NCBI GenBank assembly: GCA_020624805.1 | Contig: JAHKVW010000069.1 | Location: forward strand, 1-42,123 | Direction of reading: 5' to 3' | DNA length: 42,123 nt | DNA from: a bacterium | GTDB taxonomy: Bacteria > Bacillota > Clostridia > Oscillospirales > Acutalibacteraceae | Shown: in pieces, positions 24,811 to 32,720 of the stretch | Numbering within the stretch: the first letter of the stretch is position 1 | How the letters are laid out: the number at the start of each line of letters is the position of its first letter | Translations under genes and position numbers: made by a program | Notes under the pieces: generated by a model | Database searches by the model: none | The model's input: only the letters and a program-made list of their open reading frames with translations | What the model was told of the DNA's origin: nothing

Positions 24811-25665
24811 TCACATAATAAAATAGAAGGTCTGTGAAAAGATATACACGACCGGGATACATAACAAAACGGAATCGAAACGATCGAGCAAGCCGCCGTG
24901 ACCGGGCATGATCGAACCGAAATCCTTGATCTTGCAGCTTCTCTTGATGATCGAGAAGGTCAGGTCGCCGAAGATGGAAATGATGGAATTGATGAAAGCG
25001 ACAAGTACCAAGACACCGTAGTAGATCGTGACGTCGCCGTAGATCAGCTTGAAGATAAAGCCGATCAGAAGCGCGAATAAGGTGCCGGACAAAATGCCGC
25101 CGATCGCGCCTTCGACCGTTTTGTTGGGGCTGATATTGGGGCACAGCTTATGCTTGCCGAGGTAGGAGCCCGCAAAATACGCGCCGGAATCCGCCAGCCA
25201 CGGAATCCCCAGACAGAAGATGATCCAGAAAGCCGTATGCTTGGAATCGTCAGCGGCGCCCGTGCCTGCCTCTGTCCAGACGATCACATTCAACAGTGAG
25301 ATGCAAATGGTAATGAGCGATACGCCCGTCAGGGTGAACATGATATCCTCTACTTTGATCGTCTTGTGAAAGACAACGGAGAAGATGCACATCGTCAGCA
25401 CAAACAGATAGAACGGAACAAAGCGAAAACGATCAAACGGTTCCTTCATATAGGACATCAAGGGAATGATCAAAGCAAAGAACAAGCAGGTAGCAAATAG
25501 CTTGATATCTTTGTTCAGTTTCTTCGCTGATAAATACTCGCCGCATAAGATGACGCTGACAATAGAAAGTGCGATCGTGATAATGATGTTGAAATACGAT
25601 CCCAGTATAATGAGCGCCAACGCTACAACGATACCGATTCCGGAAGTAATTAGTCGCGTTTTCAT
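24811..25665 (-). CDS. cdsA: Phosphatidate cytidylyltransferase
   Basis: CdsA makes CDP-diacylglycerol from phosphatidic acid and CTP, the entry to most membrane phospholipids. The protein is polytopic, with about eight membrane helices, and ends with the family signature in KIKDFGSIMPGHGGLLDRFDS. A second conserved block, WLADSGAYFAGSYLGKHKLCP and SPNKTVEG, lies upstream. I place the start at 25665 (MKTRLITSG), six bases behind GGAGG; the frame open to 25710 would put the start before the ribosome-binding site. It lies between uppS and dxr, the usual order in Firmicutes. Confidence 0.96.
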   Translation of the reverse strand: MKTRLITSGIGIVVALALIILGSYFNIIITIALSIVSVILCGEYLSAKKLNKDIKLFATCLFFALIIPLMSYMKEPFDRFRFVPFYLFVLTMCIFSVVFHKTIKVEDIMFTLTGVSLITICISLLNVIVWTEAGTGAADDSKHTAFWIIFCLGIPWLADSGAYFAGSYLGKHKLCPNISPNKTVEGAIGGILSGTLFALLIGFIFKLIYGDVTIYYGVLVLVAFINSIISIFGDLTFSIIKRSCKIKDFGSIMPGHGGLLDRFDSVLLCIPVVYIFSQTFYFIM

Positions 25666-25739
25666 GTTCATCCTCCAATAGTATGGCGTCACGATGTGTA
25701 TGATACACAAAGCTCGACCGGTTGAAATAAAGTTATGCC

Positions 25740-26486
25740 TTATACGCCGCCGAAACGCCTGTTGCGTTTCGCGTATTCGATCAAAGCGCTGTCAAGATCG
25801 TCCTGCGTGAAATCAGGCCACAGAACATCCATGATCACATATTCGGCATAGGCACTCTGCCACAGCAGGAAATTCGAGGTGCGATTTTCACCGCTGGGAC
25901 GGATGATCAGATCAGGATCCGGCTGACCTTTGGTATACAAATGGTCGGAGATCATCTGCTCGTCGATATCCTCGGGCTTGAGCGAACCCGCGGCGACCTT
26001 TTGCGCCATCTGCTGCATCGCAGTGACCAATTCCGCTCTGCCGCCGTAATTCATCGCGATATTCAGTATCATACCGTCACGGTTACAGGACTCTTCCTCA
26101 TTCTCATTCATCAGACTGAGCAATTCGGGAGAGAACGCGGTACGATCGCCGAGGAATCGCAGTACGATGCTGTCATCCTTAAAGTCGCGGATCGCTTCCT
26201 GCAAATAGTCCTTGAACAGACGCATCAAGGCGTCGACCTCGTCACCGGGACGGCGCCAGTTCTCGGTGGAAAAGGCGTAAACCGTCAGGTGCTTGATACC
26301 GATATCACTGCAATAGCGGGCGATTTTACGAAAGGTCTGAGCGCCTGCGGTGTGACCCGCCGACCGCGGTAAGCCGCGCTTTTTTGCCCAGCGTCCGTTA
26401 CCGTCCATGATGATGCCGATGTGCTCGGGCAGTTGGATATCGGAGATGGTGATCTCTTGATTCTGTTTCTTTTTGAATAATGCCAT
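25740..26486 (-). CDS. uppS: Isoprenyl transferase (undecaprenyl diphosphate synthase)
   Basis: UppS builds the C55 undecaprenyl diphosphate carrier for peptidoglycan from isopentenyl units. The 248-residue protein shows HIGIIMDGNGRWAKKRG with the essential aspartate D28, then GHTAGAQTFRK, and ends with IRPSGENRTSNFLLWQSAYAE and DFTQDDLDSALIEYAKRNRRFGG. All are characteristic. AAGGAA stands seven bases before the ATG. It opens the uppS-cdsA-dxr-rseP-ispG-polC run. The 176 bases up to frr hold no gene and no convincing promoter, so it may be co-transcribed with pyrH-frr. Confidence 0.97.
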   Translation of the reverse strand: MALFKKKQNQEITISDIQLPEHIGIIMDGNGRWAKKRGLPRSAGHTAGAQTFRKIARYCSDIGIKHLTVYAFSTENWRRPGDEVDALMRLFKDYLQEAIRDFKDDSIVLRFLGDRTAFSPELLSLMNENEEESCNRDGMILNIAMNYGGRAELVTAMQQMAQKVAAGSLKPEDIDEQMISDHLYTKGQPDPDLIIRPSGENRTSNFLLWQSAYAEYVIMDVLWPDFTQDDLDSALIEYAKRNRRFGGV

Positions 26487-26662
26487 GGTGTTGTTTCCTT
26501 ATTCAGTATCAGTTGGTTTGCTATCGGAGGGTACAAAAGAGACTTGATTCGTTGCAAGCAATATACCCTAACGATTTATAATCATCATGCTGTTTTTGTT
26601 ACGCCGTTGATGTCACTCAAATATAGATGAAACTTGATAAAAGGCGGAAAGAGAGGCGCGCC

Positions 26663-27217
26663 TCAGATTTCCATGATCTCTTTCTTTTTCTTATCGGTGA
26701 TAGCATCGATCTCTTTGATGAATTTATCGGTAGATTTCTGGACTTGTTTCTCACCGTCTTTGAGATCGTCCTCGGTGAGATCGCCGTTCTTCTTCATCTT
26801 CTTGAGCTTTTCAACGGTGTCGCGGCGCACGTTACGTACCTGAACCTTGCTGTCCTCCGCGATATGGGAGATATCCTTTGCGATCTCCTTACGCTTATCC
26901 TCAGTGAGGGGCGGGAAGATCAGACGGAGAACCTTACCGTCGTTCTGAGGATTGATGCCGACATCGGACATCTGGATCGCTTTTTCGATCGACTTGAGCG
27001 AAGAAGCGTCATACGGCTGAATAACGAGAGTTCTCGCCTCGGGAACCGAGATGGATGAAAGCTGGTTGATCGGAGTGGGTACGCCGTAGTAGTCGACAGT
27101 TACCTTATCGAGAACAGCGGGATTCGCTCTGCCAGCCCTGATGGACTTGAACTCCTCAACCAAATGGTCGATACGGCGCTGCATACGCTCATCGTTCTTT
27201 TTTAATACGTCTTTCAT
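26663..27217 (-). CDS. frr: Ribosome recycling factor
   Basis: RRF splits the post-termination ribosome together with EF-G. The 184-residue protein is the standard length; it starts with a helical region (MQRRIDHLVEEFKSIRAGRANP) and contains YYGVPTPINQLSSISVPEARTL and the long paired C-terminal helices. AAGGAGG lies before the ATG. It follows pyrH by 31 bases, the normal pyrH-frr pair. A 12-base palindrome GAGGCGCGCCTC overlaps its stop codon (26653-26664) but lacks a T-tract. Confidence 0.98.
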   Translation of the reverse strand: MKDVLKKNDERMQRRIDHLVEEFKSIRAGRANPAVLDKVTVDYYGVPTPINQLSSISVPEARTLVIQPYDASSLKSIEKAIQMSDVGINPQNDGKVLRLIFPPLTEDKRKEIAKDISHIAEDSKVQVRNVRRDTVEKLKKMKKNGDLTEDDLKDGEKQVQKSTDKFIKEIDAITDKKKKEIMEI

Positions 27218-27248
27218 GTTAATCCTCCTTGGTATATCAAAATTATAA

Positions 27249-27959
27249 TCAGCTGTTTGTTACTAATGTACCTACCTTGGTATCGCATACCGCGTCATAA
27301 ATGTTCTCAGGTTCGAGAATACTGAATACCATCAGATCGATACTGTTGTCCTTACAGATCGCAGCGGCGGTAGAATCGATGACCTTGAGATCTTTTTCCA
27401 GAACCTCCTGGAACGAAAGCACATCATATTTCACCGCGTCGGTATAGGTGTTGGGATCCTTGTCGTACACACCGTCAACAAGAGTCGCCTTGAGGATGAT
27501 CTCCGCCTCGATCTCAGCCGCTCTGAGCGCCGCGGCAGTATCGGTGGAGAAGAAGGGATTACCGGTGCCGCAGCCGAAGATGACGACTCTCCCCTTTTCC
27601 AGATGGCGGATCGCGCGATTGCGGATATAAGGCTCCGCGACCTCACGCATCGAGATCGCTGTCTGGACGCGAACATCAACGCCGATCTGCTCGAGCGCAT
27701 CCGCGACGCCGAGGGCATTGATGGTGGTTGCGAGCATGCCCATGTGATCGGCACGTGTACGATCCATCTCACCGCTGGAACGGCCGCGCCAGAAATTGCC
27801 GCCGCCGACAACGATTCCGACCTGTACACCGTCATCTATGAGCTTTTTGATCGGCTCGCAGTACGCGGATACGGTATCGAAATCAATACCGTGCTTGTTC
27901 GCTCCGGCAAGGGATTCACCGGATAATTTTAATAAAATTCTCTTGTATTTCGGTTTCAC
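27249..27959 (-). CDS. pyrH: UMP kinase
   Basis: PyrH phosphorylates UMP to UDP, feeding all pyrimidine nucleotides. It belongs to the amino-acid kinase fold: [14 protein letters not shown] at the N-terminus, [13 protein letters not shown], and the mid-region [22 protein letters not shown] choose the GTG at 27959 ([11 protein letters not shown], 236 residues), six bases after GGGGTG, rather than the frame's first GTG at 27968 which overlaps that site. A good promoter lies directly upstream, so pyrH probably begins the operon running to frr and perhaps beyond. Confidence 0.96.
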   Translation of the reverse strand: MKPKYKRILLKLSGESLAGANKHGIDFDTVSAYCEPIKKLIDDGVQVGIVVGGGNFWRGRSSGEMDRTRADHMGMLATTINALGVADALEQIGVDVRVQTAISMREVAEPYIRNRAIRHLEKGRVVIFGCGTGNPFFSTDTAAALRAAEIEAEIILKATLVDGVYDKDPNTYTDAVKYDVLSFQEVLEKDLKVIDSTAAAICKDNSIDLMVFSILEPENIYDAVCDTKVGTLVTNS

Positions 27960-27995
27960 ACATATCACCCCATGTTATGATTCATAGTTGTATAT

Positions 27996-28024
27996 ATTGT
28001 ACTACAAAACAGGGGTATTGTAAA
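27996..28024 (-). promoter_or_regulatory. Sigma-A promoter of pyrH-frr
   Basis: On the minus strand: TTTACA (28019-28024), 17 bases, TACAAT (27996-28001). The leader would be about 30 bases. Confidence 0.72.
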
Positions 28025-28151
28025 GTATAACTTAGCAAGATTTCATGGTTTTCGAAAGAATTCATTCTTTCTTCATATCTGTATCGGCGGTAATCAATCA
28101 AATGATCATGTGGGTTTTCATGATGCTAAGCGTGATAATAACGGATAAAAG

Positions 28152-28178
28152 AAAAAACCGCTCCCGATCGGGAGCGGT
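28152..28178 (-). terminator. Terminator of rpsB-tsf
   Basis: A perfect palindromic stem (28157-28178, GCTCCC against GGGAGC at the centre) is followed on the minus strand by six T, just after the tsf stop codon. It separates tsf from pyrH, which has its own promoter. Confidence 0.9.
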
Positions 28179-28196
28179 CATTATGCAGTTAATTAA

Positions 28197-29120
28197 TTAT
28201 TTTACCATGCTGGCAACTTCTGCCGCAAAGTCATCCTGGCGCTTCTCGATGCCTTCACCCTTCTCGAAGCGAACAAACTTCTTGATGGTGATGGCGCCGC
28301 CGAGCTTCTTCGCGGTAGCGTCGGTGTACTTACCGACGGTCATGGAGTTGTCCTTAACGAACTCCTGATCTACCAGGCAGTTCTCCTTAAAGTACTTGCC
28401 CATCTTACCCTTGACGATGTTCTCAAGAACCTTCTCGGGCTTGTTAGCCATCTTGGGATCGTTCTTCATCTGCTCGACCATGATGTTCTTCTCATGAGCG
28501 ATAACATCAGCGGGAACGTCAGCCTCGGTCAGATAAGGAGTATTCAGCGCGGCGATCTGCATCGCAATATCCTTGCCGTAAGCAACGAACTCGGGGTTGG
28601 TGGTATCGATATCGGTGCCGAAGTTAACGATAACGCCGATCTTACCGCCTGCGTGTACATAAGCGACACAAGCGCCGTCGAGCTTCTCAAAGCGGCGGAT
28701 CTGGATGTTCTCACCGATGGTCAGAACCTTCTCCTGCAGCATCTCGGCAACGGTCATTTCGGAGCCTTCAGCCTTGGTAGCGAGGAGAGCCTCGACGTCA
28801 GCGGGGTTGGTGTTCAGAACAGTCTGAGCACAGGTGTTAACAAATGCCTGGAAATCAGCATTCTTCGCGACAAAGTCAGTTTCAGCGTTGACCTCGATGA
28901 CAACACCGGCGGTGTTGGTGTCATTGGTGATCGCCAGAGCGATACCCTCTGCAGCAACACGGTCAGCCTTCTTAGCCTGCTTAGCAAGACCCTGCTTTCT
29001 TAAAACGTCAATAGCGGCTTCCATATCGCCGTTAGCCTCGGTAAGAGCCTTTTTGCAGTCCATCATACCGCAGCCGGTCTTCTCACGAAGTGCCTTTACA
29101 TCCTGAGCTGTAAATGCCAT
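28197..29120 (-). CDS. tsf: Elongation factor Ts
   Basis: EF-Ts reloads EF-Tu with GTP. The N-terminal domain MAFTAQDVKALREKTGCGMMDCKKAL is the hallmark of the family, with the TDFVAKN segment following (about residue 77). The start at 29120 is used because AAAGGA lies nine bases upstream; the frame continues to 29138 without such a site. The result is 307 residues. It lies behind rpsB in the usual order, with an 89-base gap. Narrow codon choice fits a highly expressed gene. Confidence 0.97.
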   Translation of the reverse strand: MAFTAQDVKALREKTGCGMMDCKKALTEANGDMEAAIDVLRKQGLAKQAKKADRVAAEGIALAITNDTNTAGVVIEVNAETDFVAKNADFQAFVNTCAQTVLNTNPADVEALLATKAEGSEMTVAEMLQEKVLTIGENIQIRRFEKLDGACVAYVHAGGKIGVIVNFGTDIDTTNPEFVAYGKDIAMQIAALNTPYLTEADVPADVIAHEKNIMVEQMKNDPKMANKPEKVLENIVKGKMGKYFKENCLVDQEFVKDNSMTVGKYTDATAKKLGGAITIKKFVRFEKGEGIEKRQDDFAAEVASMVK

Positions 29121-29162
29121 ATATACCATTCCTTTCAATGATTATTTAGGTTATGATCGCAC

Positions 29163-29186
29163 AGCCCCGACGCGTGAGTCAGGGCT
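29163..29186 (-). promoter_or_regulatory. Hairpin between rpsB and tsf
   Basis: AGCCCCGA and TCAGGGCT form an eight-base stem with one G-T pair and an eight-base loop. There is no T-tract, so it may adjust the relative output of tsf rather than end the transcript. Confidence 0.45.
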
Positions 29187-29209
29187 ACGTGATGATTATT
29201 CTATAAAGA

Positions 29210-29965
29210 TTATTCTTCTACGATATCCTCAGCCTTGGGCTCGACGCGCGCGTCCTCTGACTCAACAGCGGCAGCACCCATCTGGCCTTCTTTACCCTCG
29301 ATGATCGCGTTCGCCATAGCGCCGGAGATCAGCTTGACGGCACGGATCGCGTCGTCATTACCGGGGATGATATAGTCAACGTCATCGGGATCGCAGTTGG
29401 TATCAACGATCGCGACGATCGGGATACCGAGCTTCTTCGCCTCAGCGACGGCGATTTTCTCTTTTCTCGGGTCAACGATGAACAGAGCGCCGGGCATCTC
29501 GGTCATATCCTTGATACCGCCGAGGAACTTCTCGAGCTTTTCGATCTCGAGGTTGAGCTTGATAACTTCCTTCTTGGGAAGCAGATCAAACGTACCGTCC
29601 TCTTCCATAGTGCGGAGCTGTTTTAAACGAGCGATTCTTCTGCGGATCGTGGTGAAGTTGGTCAGCATACCGCCCAGCCATCTCGCGTTGACATAGAACG
29701 CGCCTGCACGGGTAGCCTCGTCCTTGACGGACTCCATCGCCTGCTTCTTGGTACCGACAAAGAGAACGCTCTTGCCTTCCATAGAAAGATCTCTTACAAA
29801 GTTGTACGCTTCCTCGAGCTTAACAACGGTCTTCTGCAAGTCGATGATGTAGATACCGTTACGCTCAGTGAAGATGTAGGGAGCCATCTTAGGGTTCCAT
29901 CTTCTTGTCTGGTGGCCGAAGTGTACGCCTGCCTCCAGAAGCTGTTTCATAGAAACTACTGCCAT
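29210..29965 (-). CDS. rpsB: 30S ribosomal protein S2
   Basis: The 251-residue protein begins [19 protein letters not shown] and shows [38 protein letters not shown] and [12 protein letters not shown], all standard for S2. An acidic C-terminal tail of about 20 residues follows. AAGGAGG precedes the ATG. It has a leader of about 135 bases with a strong hairpin, a place where S2 regulates its own synthesis in other bacteria. Confidence 0.98.
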   Translation of the reverse strand: MAVVSMKQLLEAGVHFGHQTRRWNPKMAPYIFTERNGIYIIDLQKTVVKLEEAYNFVRDLSMEGKSVLFVGTKKQAMESVKDEATRAGAFYVNARWLGGMLTNFTTIRRRIARLKQLRTMEEDGTFDLLPKKEVIKLNLEIEKLEKFLGGIKDMTEMPGALFIVDPRKEKIAVAEAKKLGIPIVAIVDTNCDPDDVDYIIPGNDDAIRAVKLISGAMANAIIEGKEGQMGAAAVESEDARVEPKAEDIVEE

Positions 29966-30035
29966 GTTTTTTCCTCCTTAGGTTATATTAAGCAAGCGCA
30001 GTATGCTTGCTCAACCTCCGCCGCGGCCTTGTATT

Positions 30036-30082
30036 TTGACGGGAAAATCGGCAGGAATCAACCTGCGACACCTTACCGTCAA
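30036..30082 (-). promoter_or_regulatory. Structured rpsB leader RNA
   Basis: On the minus strand TTGACGG and CCGTCAA form an outer seven-base stem, and GCAGG with CCTGC an inner five-base stem with a six-base loop, separated by an internal loop. The element lies between the rpsB promoter and start codon. Autoregulation by S2 is known in bacteria; that this hairpin does it is inference. Confidence 0.5.
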
Positions 30083-30108
30083 GCCTTCGGCGTGCGTAAT
30101 GCCTAAAT

Positions 30109-30137
30109 ATTTTAGCACAAACAAAAAAAGAAATCAA
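30109..30137 (-). promoter_or_regulatory. Promoter of rpsB-tsf
   Basis: TTGATT (30132-30137), 17 bases, TAAAAT (30109-30114), read on the minus strand. The -35 box lies inside the terminator hairpin of the preceding gene. Confidence 0.6.
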
Positions 30138-30167
30138 GCATTTTCTTAGAAAAACACTTGATTTCTT
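30122..30167 (-). terminator. Terminator of the SleB-like hydrolase gene
   Basis: On the minus strand an 11-base stem (30157-30167 with 30128-30138) encloses a second short stem (TTTTCT with AGAAAA) and is followed by a run of T ending at 30122. Confidence 0.8.
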
Positions 30168-30188
30168 CCTGCTTTTTTTCAGGTAAGA

Positions 30189-31058
30189 TTAATAATTGAA
30201 GAATCTTACGTAGTTGTACTGTACAACGAAGTCCTGAGCTTCATGCCATGAGCTGGAGCACATGTTGGTCGCATAGAAGATACGGATGTTGTGCTGTACA
30301 GCGGAACCACCCTGATCAAAGATGTAGTTAACAACATCCTTCGCTGTCTGAGACGGAGTGATGGATGTGGAGCCGTAGTAGCCGTTCACCTTAAGAAGCT
30401 GAGCGATGCTGCTGTAGCTGCCGTTAACATAAGTATCTCTGATACACTGAGCAACAAGAGCCATACCGATATAGCCCTCACCGCCTGCCTCACCCATCAG
30501 GATGCGCTCAGCCATATCTCTGTCCTCATCGTTGAGAGATACGCTGTAGCCGACATAGTTGGGGTCGGGGTTAGCGATGTCAAGGAGATAATCTCCGGAG
30601 CCGGATGCAGAAACAGCGTTTCCTTCGCTGTAATAATCCTCGTCATCCGCGTAAGTGTAGCCACCATCGTTTGAAGATTCACTGCTGTTGGAAGAACCAC
30701 CGGGCTGAGAAGCACTCGGAGTGGATGCTGCAGGAGCAGAAGCAGAAGTGTTATTCTGGGGCTTGTCGGAAGCAGCCTCTGTGGGCGCCTCGGTAGCAGC
30801 CTTCGCTTCTTGGATAGCGATTTGCTCGCTGACAACCTCTTTAGCTTCTTTTCTTGCCTCATCGATCATGATGGCTCTTTGAGTGAGGAGAGAATCCTCA
30901 GTCGATACTATATTTTCACTGTTGGTTTCTGTTTTAGTGGCATCACTTGCAGCACTTACGCCCGGCGCGAGAATCAGCGTATAGGTGGTCATCAACATTG
31001 CGATGATCAGACCAATCAACACTGTTCTGCGAAATAAGTGGGGGGTGGTCGTACTCAT
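30189..31058 (-). CDS. SleB-like cell wall hydrolase with membrane anchor or signal sequence
   Basis: A 289-residue protein whose start MSTTTPHLFRR is fixed by AAGGAGG eight bases upstream. A basic N-terminus and hydrophobic segment (about residues 9-35) direct it out of the cell. A low-complexity region rich in Ala, Ser, Pro, Thr and Gln follows (about 65-150). The C-terminal 130 residues match the Hydrolase_2/SleB domain (ERILMGEAGGEGYIGMALVAQ with the probable catalytic glutamate, then GYYGSTSITPS). Such enzymes cut peptidoglycan in spore germination or in vegetative wall remodelling. Which role applies is unknown; the upstream sigma-A-like promoter rather suggests vegetative expression. 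Confidence 0.88.
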   Translation of the reverse strand: MSTTTPHLFRRTVLIGLIIAMLMTTYTLILAPGVSAASDATKTETNSENIVSTEDSLLTQRAIMIDEARKEAKEVVSEQIAIQEAKAATEAPTEAASDKPQNNTSASAPAASTPSASQPGGSSNSSESSNDGGYTYADDEDYYSEGNAVSASGSGDYLLDIANPDPNYVGYSVSLNDEDRDMAERILMGEAGGEGYIGMALVAQCIRDTYVNGSYSSIAQLLKVNGYYGSTSITPSQTAKDVVNYIFDQGGSAVQHNIRIFYATNMCSSSWHEAQDFVVQYNYVRFFNY

Positions 31059-31147
31059 AATATCTGCCTCCTTCAAAAAATGTTTATCGGCGAACCGATA
31101 TATTGAAATACCCGCAAATCTGTGTGACTTGCTTTATTTCGTGTCCT

Positions 31148-31176
31148 ATTTAACCACAAAAATGCAAGAATTGCAA
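31148..31176 (-). promoter_or_regulatory. Promoter of the SleB-like gene
   Basis: On the minus strand TTGCAA (31171-31176), 17 bases, TTAAAT (31148-31153). It would give a leader of about 85 bases. The rest of the gap from 31177 to 31300 is AT-rich with no gene. Confidence 0.55.
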
Positions 31177-31300
31177 GTTTGTAATATATTGATTTTAGTT
31201 CCCAAAACGCACTATAAAAGCCTTTTAATTCTTCTACAGAAAATTGTTTTAGAAAATATGTACATAATCCACAATAATATATAGTGCAATTTGCTATCGT

Positions 31301-31606
31301 TCACAAATTTATTTGGTGACAATTTGTTACAGATTTATGACGCTTTTTTGCTTTATTTGGCATTTTTTGCACAGAATCTTCGACAAGAATCGCATCTTCG
31401 CCGATCAGACGTATCTTTTCCCACCGAATATAGTAGTCGTCACATTTACCAAACAGCCCGAATAACCTCGGTCTGCCGTAAACGATCAGCGCTACGACCT
31501 TGGCGCACTTGGTATCGATCTGTAAATCGTCTACATATCCGATCTTACATCCGGTACAGGCGTTGATGACTTCTTTTCTGCGAAGCTCTTGTAACCGACA
31601 CGACAT
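31301..31606 (-). CDS. YlmC/YmxH-family PRC-barrel sporulation protein
   Basis: A 101-residue protein beginning MSCRLQELRRKEVINACTG. The segment GCKIGYVDDLQIDTKCAKVVALIVYGRPRL is the PRC-barrel-like core of the YlmC/YmxH group, small proteins made during sporulation in Bacillus and Clostridia with no settled biochemical role. The start at 31606 has GGGTGAT four bases upstream; the frame open further to 31708 is not supported. A lysine-rich tail (about residues 85-101) is extra. A sigma-E-like promoter lies immediately upstream, which agrees with the family's expression. Confidence 0.85.
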   Translation of the reverse strand: MSCRLQELRRKEVINACTGCKIGYVDDLQIDTKCAKVVALIVYGRPRLFGLFGKCDDYYIRWEKIRLIGEDAILVEDSVQKMPNKAKKRHKSVTNCHQINL

Positions 31607-31622
31607 AACTATCACCCGTATC

Positions 31623-31651
31623 AGTATATGTATTGTAACAGACAAATATGA
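31623..31651 (-). promoter_or_regulatory. Sigma-E-type sporulation promoter
   Basis: On the minus strand TCATATT (31645-31651), 14 bases, CATATACT (31623-31630). Both boxes and the spacing agree with the Bacillus sigma-E consensus (KMATATT, 14-15, CATACANT). Leader length would be very short, with the ribosome-binding site at its 5' end. Confidence 0.7.
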
Positions 31652-31737
31652 ATAACATTTTAACTGGTGATGAATTCTCCCCCCATATGATAAAAATCCC
31701 CCTGACAAATTCTGTCAGAGGGATGGAAAACCGAATA

Positions 31738-31855
31738 GGCTCCCTTTCCTAAGGAGATTCCCCTGTTAGGGGAAATGTCCGCAAAGCGGACAAAAGGGTC
31801 TGCTGCCTCCGCTAAGGAGGGCTGTCAGCGTAGCTGGCTGAGGGTTTTTATTTAT
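31738..31855. repeat. Dispersed palindromic repeat after the V-ATPase operon
   Basis: The outer blocks (AGGCTCC ... AAGGAGGGCTGTCA ... GCTGAGG) match the family at 8045-8220 and 10624-10697 in inverted orientation. The interior differs and holds hairpins such as TTCCCCTGTTAGGGGAA and TCCGCAAAGCGGA. The remainder of the 31709-31878 gap has no gene; a short AACGG/CCGTT stem lies next to the atpD stop. Confidence 0.65.
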
Positions 31856-31878
31856 CGTATATAACGGGAACCGTTTTT

Positions 31879-32526
31879 TTAATAACCGTGTGCCTGCTGG
31901 AGCATCATATCCTTCACCTTCATCAAACGGGTCTGGGTCGAGCGCTCGTTTTCATCCAGCTTACGGGTGATATAACGGATCTGCTCCTGTGTTTCGGGGA
32001 TCATAACGTGCTCGAGCGCATTGACGCGGCGGCGGGTCTTTTCGATCTCATCCGCCATGAGCTGACAGCTCTTTTCGATCTCGGCGAGCTTGATCAGATC
32101 CGGCAGGACGTCTGAGAGCGACTTGACCGCGTCATCCAGATCGGCAGAGGTAAACGCAAAGCCGTAGGAGTAGATATCGTTGGGATCGGGCGTTCTGGTA
32201 TCCGTTTTGAACACGGGGATATCGACGCTCATCACATTGCGGTAGGAAGTCGACACATAGACCTCCTGCTTCGGAGCGAGCAACGCCGCCTTGAGTGTTT
32301 CATCGCTCATGGAGGACTTCGCCAGTACAAAATTGGAATTTGCCTGTCTGATCTGTTCCTCCACCTTCATGCGAAGAGCGCGGTTCTCACGCACCATCTC
32401 CAGAAAGCGACGCATCAGTTCGTCACGCTTATCCTTTAACAGCTTATGACCGCGGGTCGCCGTATTCAGTTTTTTCTTGAGTCTTGACAACTCCATACGG
32501 GTCGGATTGACCTGTTTGACTGCCAT
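31879..32526 (-). CDS. ntpD: V-type ATPase subunit D (central stalk)
   Basis: Subunit D is the coiled-coil axle that turns within the A3B3 head. The 215-residue protein is mostly helical: N-terminal MAVKQVNPTRMELSRLKKKLNTA and C-terminal RRVNALEHVMIPETQEQIRYI, both typical of V/A-type D subunits. It is the last gene of the operon. A 165-base palindromic element separates it from ntpB, and the ribosome-binding site AAGGA is ten bases from the ATG, so its output may differ from the rest. Confidence 0.95.
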   Translation of the reverse strand: MAVKQVNPTRMELSRLKKKLNTATRGHKLLKDKRDELMRRFLEMVRENRALRMKVEEQIRQANSNFVLAKSSMSDETLKAALLAPKQEVYVSTSYRNVMSVDIPVFKTDTRTPDPNDIYSYGFAFTSADLDDAVKSLSDVLPDLIKLAEIEKSCQLMADEIEKTRRRVNALEHVMIPETQEQIRYITRKLDENERSTQTRLMKVKDMMLQQAHGY

Positions 32527-32552
32527 ATTATATCAGTCCTTAAGATGGAATA

Positions 32553-32717
32553 GCCTTCCACTTGAGGGGAAGGTGGGCAAATCACCGACTAAGGTGATTT
32601 GGTCGGATGAGGTGGAAACGCAACCACCTCATACCTTTTATTGATTAAACGACAAGGCTTCCACCTCATCCGTCACCGCCTCGATCGGCGTTGACACCTT
32701 CCCCTCGAGGGGAAGGC
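32553..32717. repeat. MITE-like element with 23-base terminal inverted repeats
   Basis: The ends, 32553-32575 and 32695-32717, are inverted copies agreeing at 21 of 23 positions (core GAGGGGAAGG). The interior has two clean hairpins: AAATCACC with GGTGATTT (near 32579-32600) and ATGAGGTGG with CCACCTCAT (near 32607-32632). No coding frame. It lies between ntpB and ntpD inside the operon. Confidence 0.8.
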
Positions 32718-32720
32718 TTT

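Noticed and set aside
26653-26664. Terminator at the end of frr
   Set aside because: GAGGCGCGCCTC is a short palindrome overlapping the stop codon but has no loop to speak of and no T-tract.
30036-30082. tRNA gene in the rpsB leader
   Set aside because: Only a T-arm-like hairpin is seen; there is no acceptor stem pairing, D-arm, anticodon arm or CCA end.
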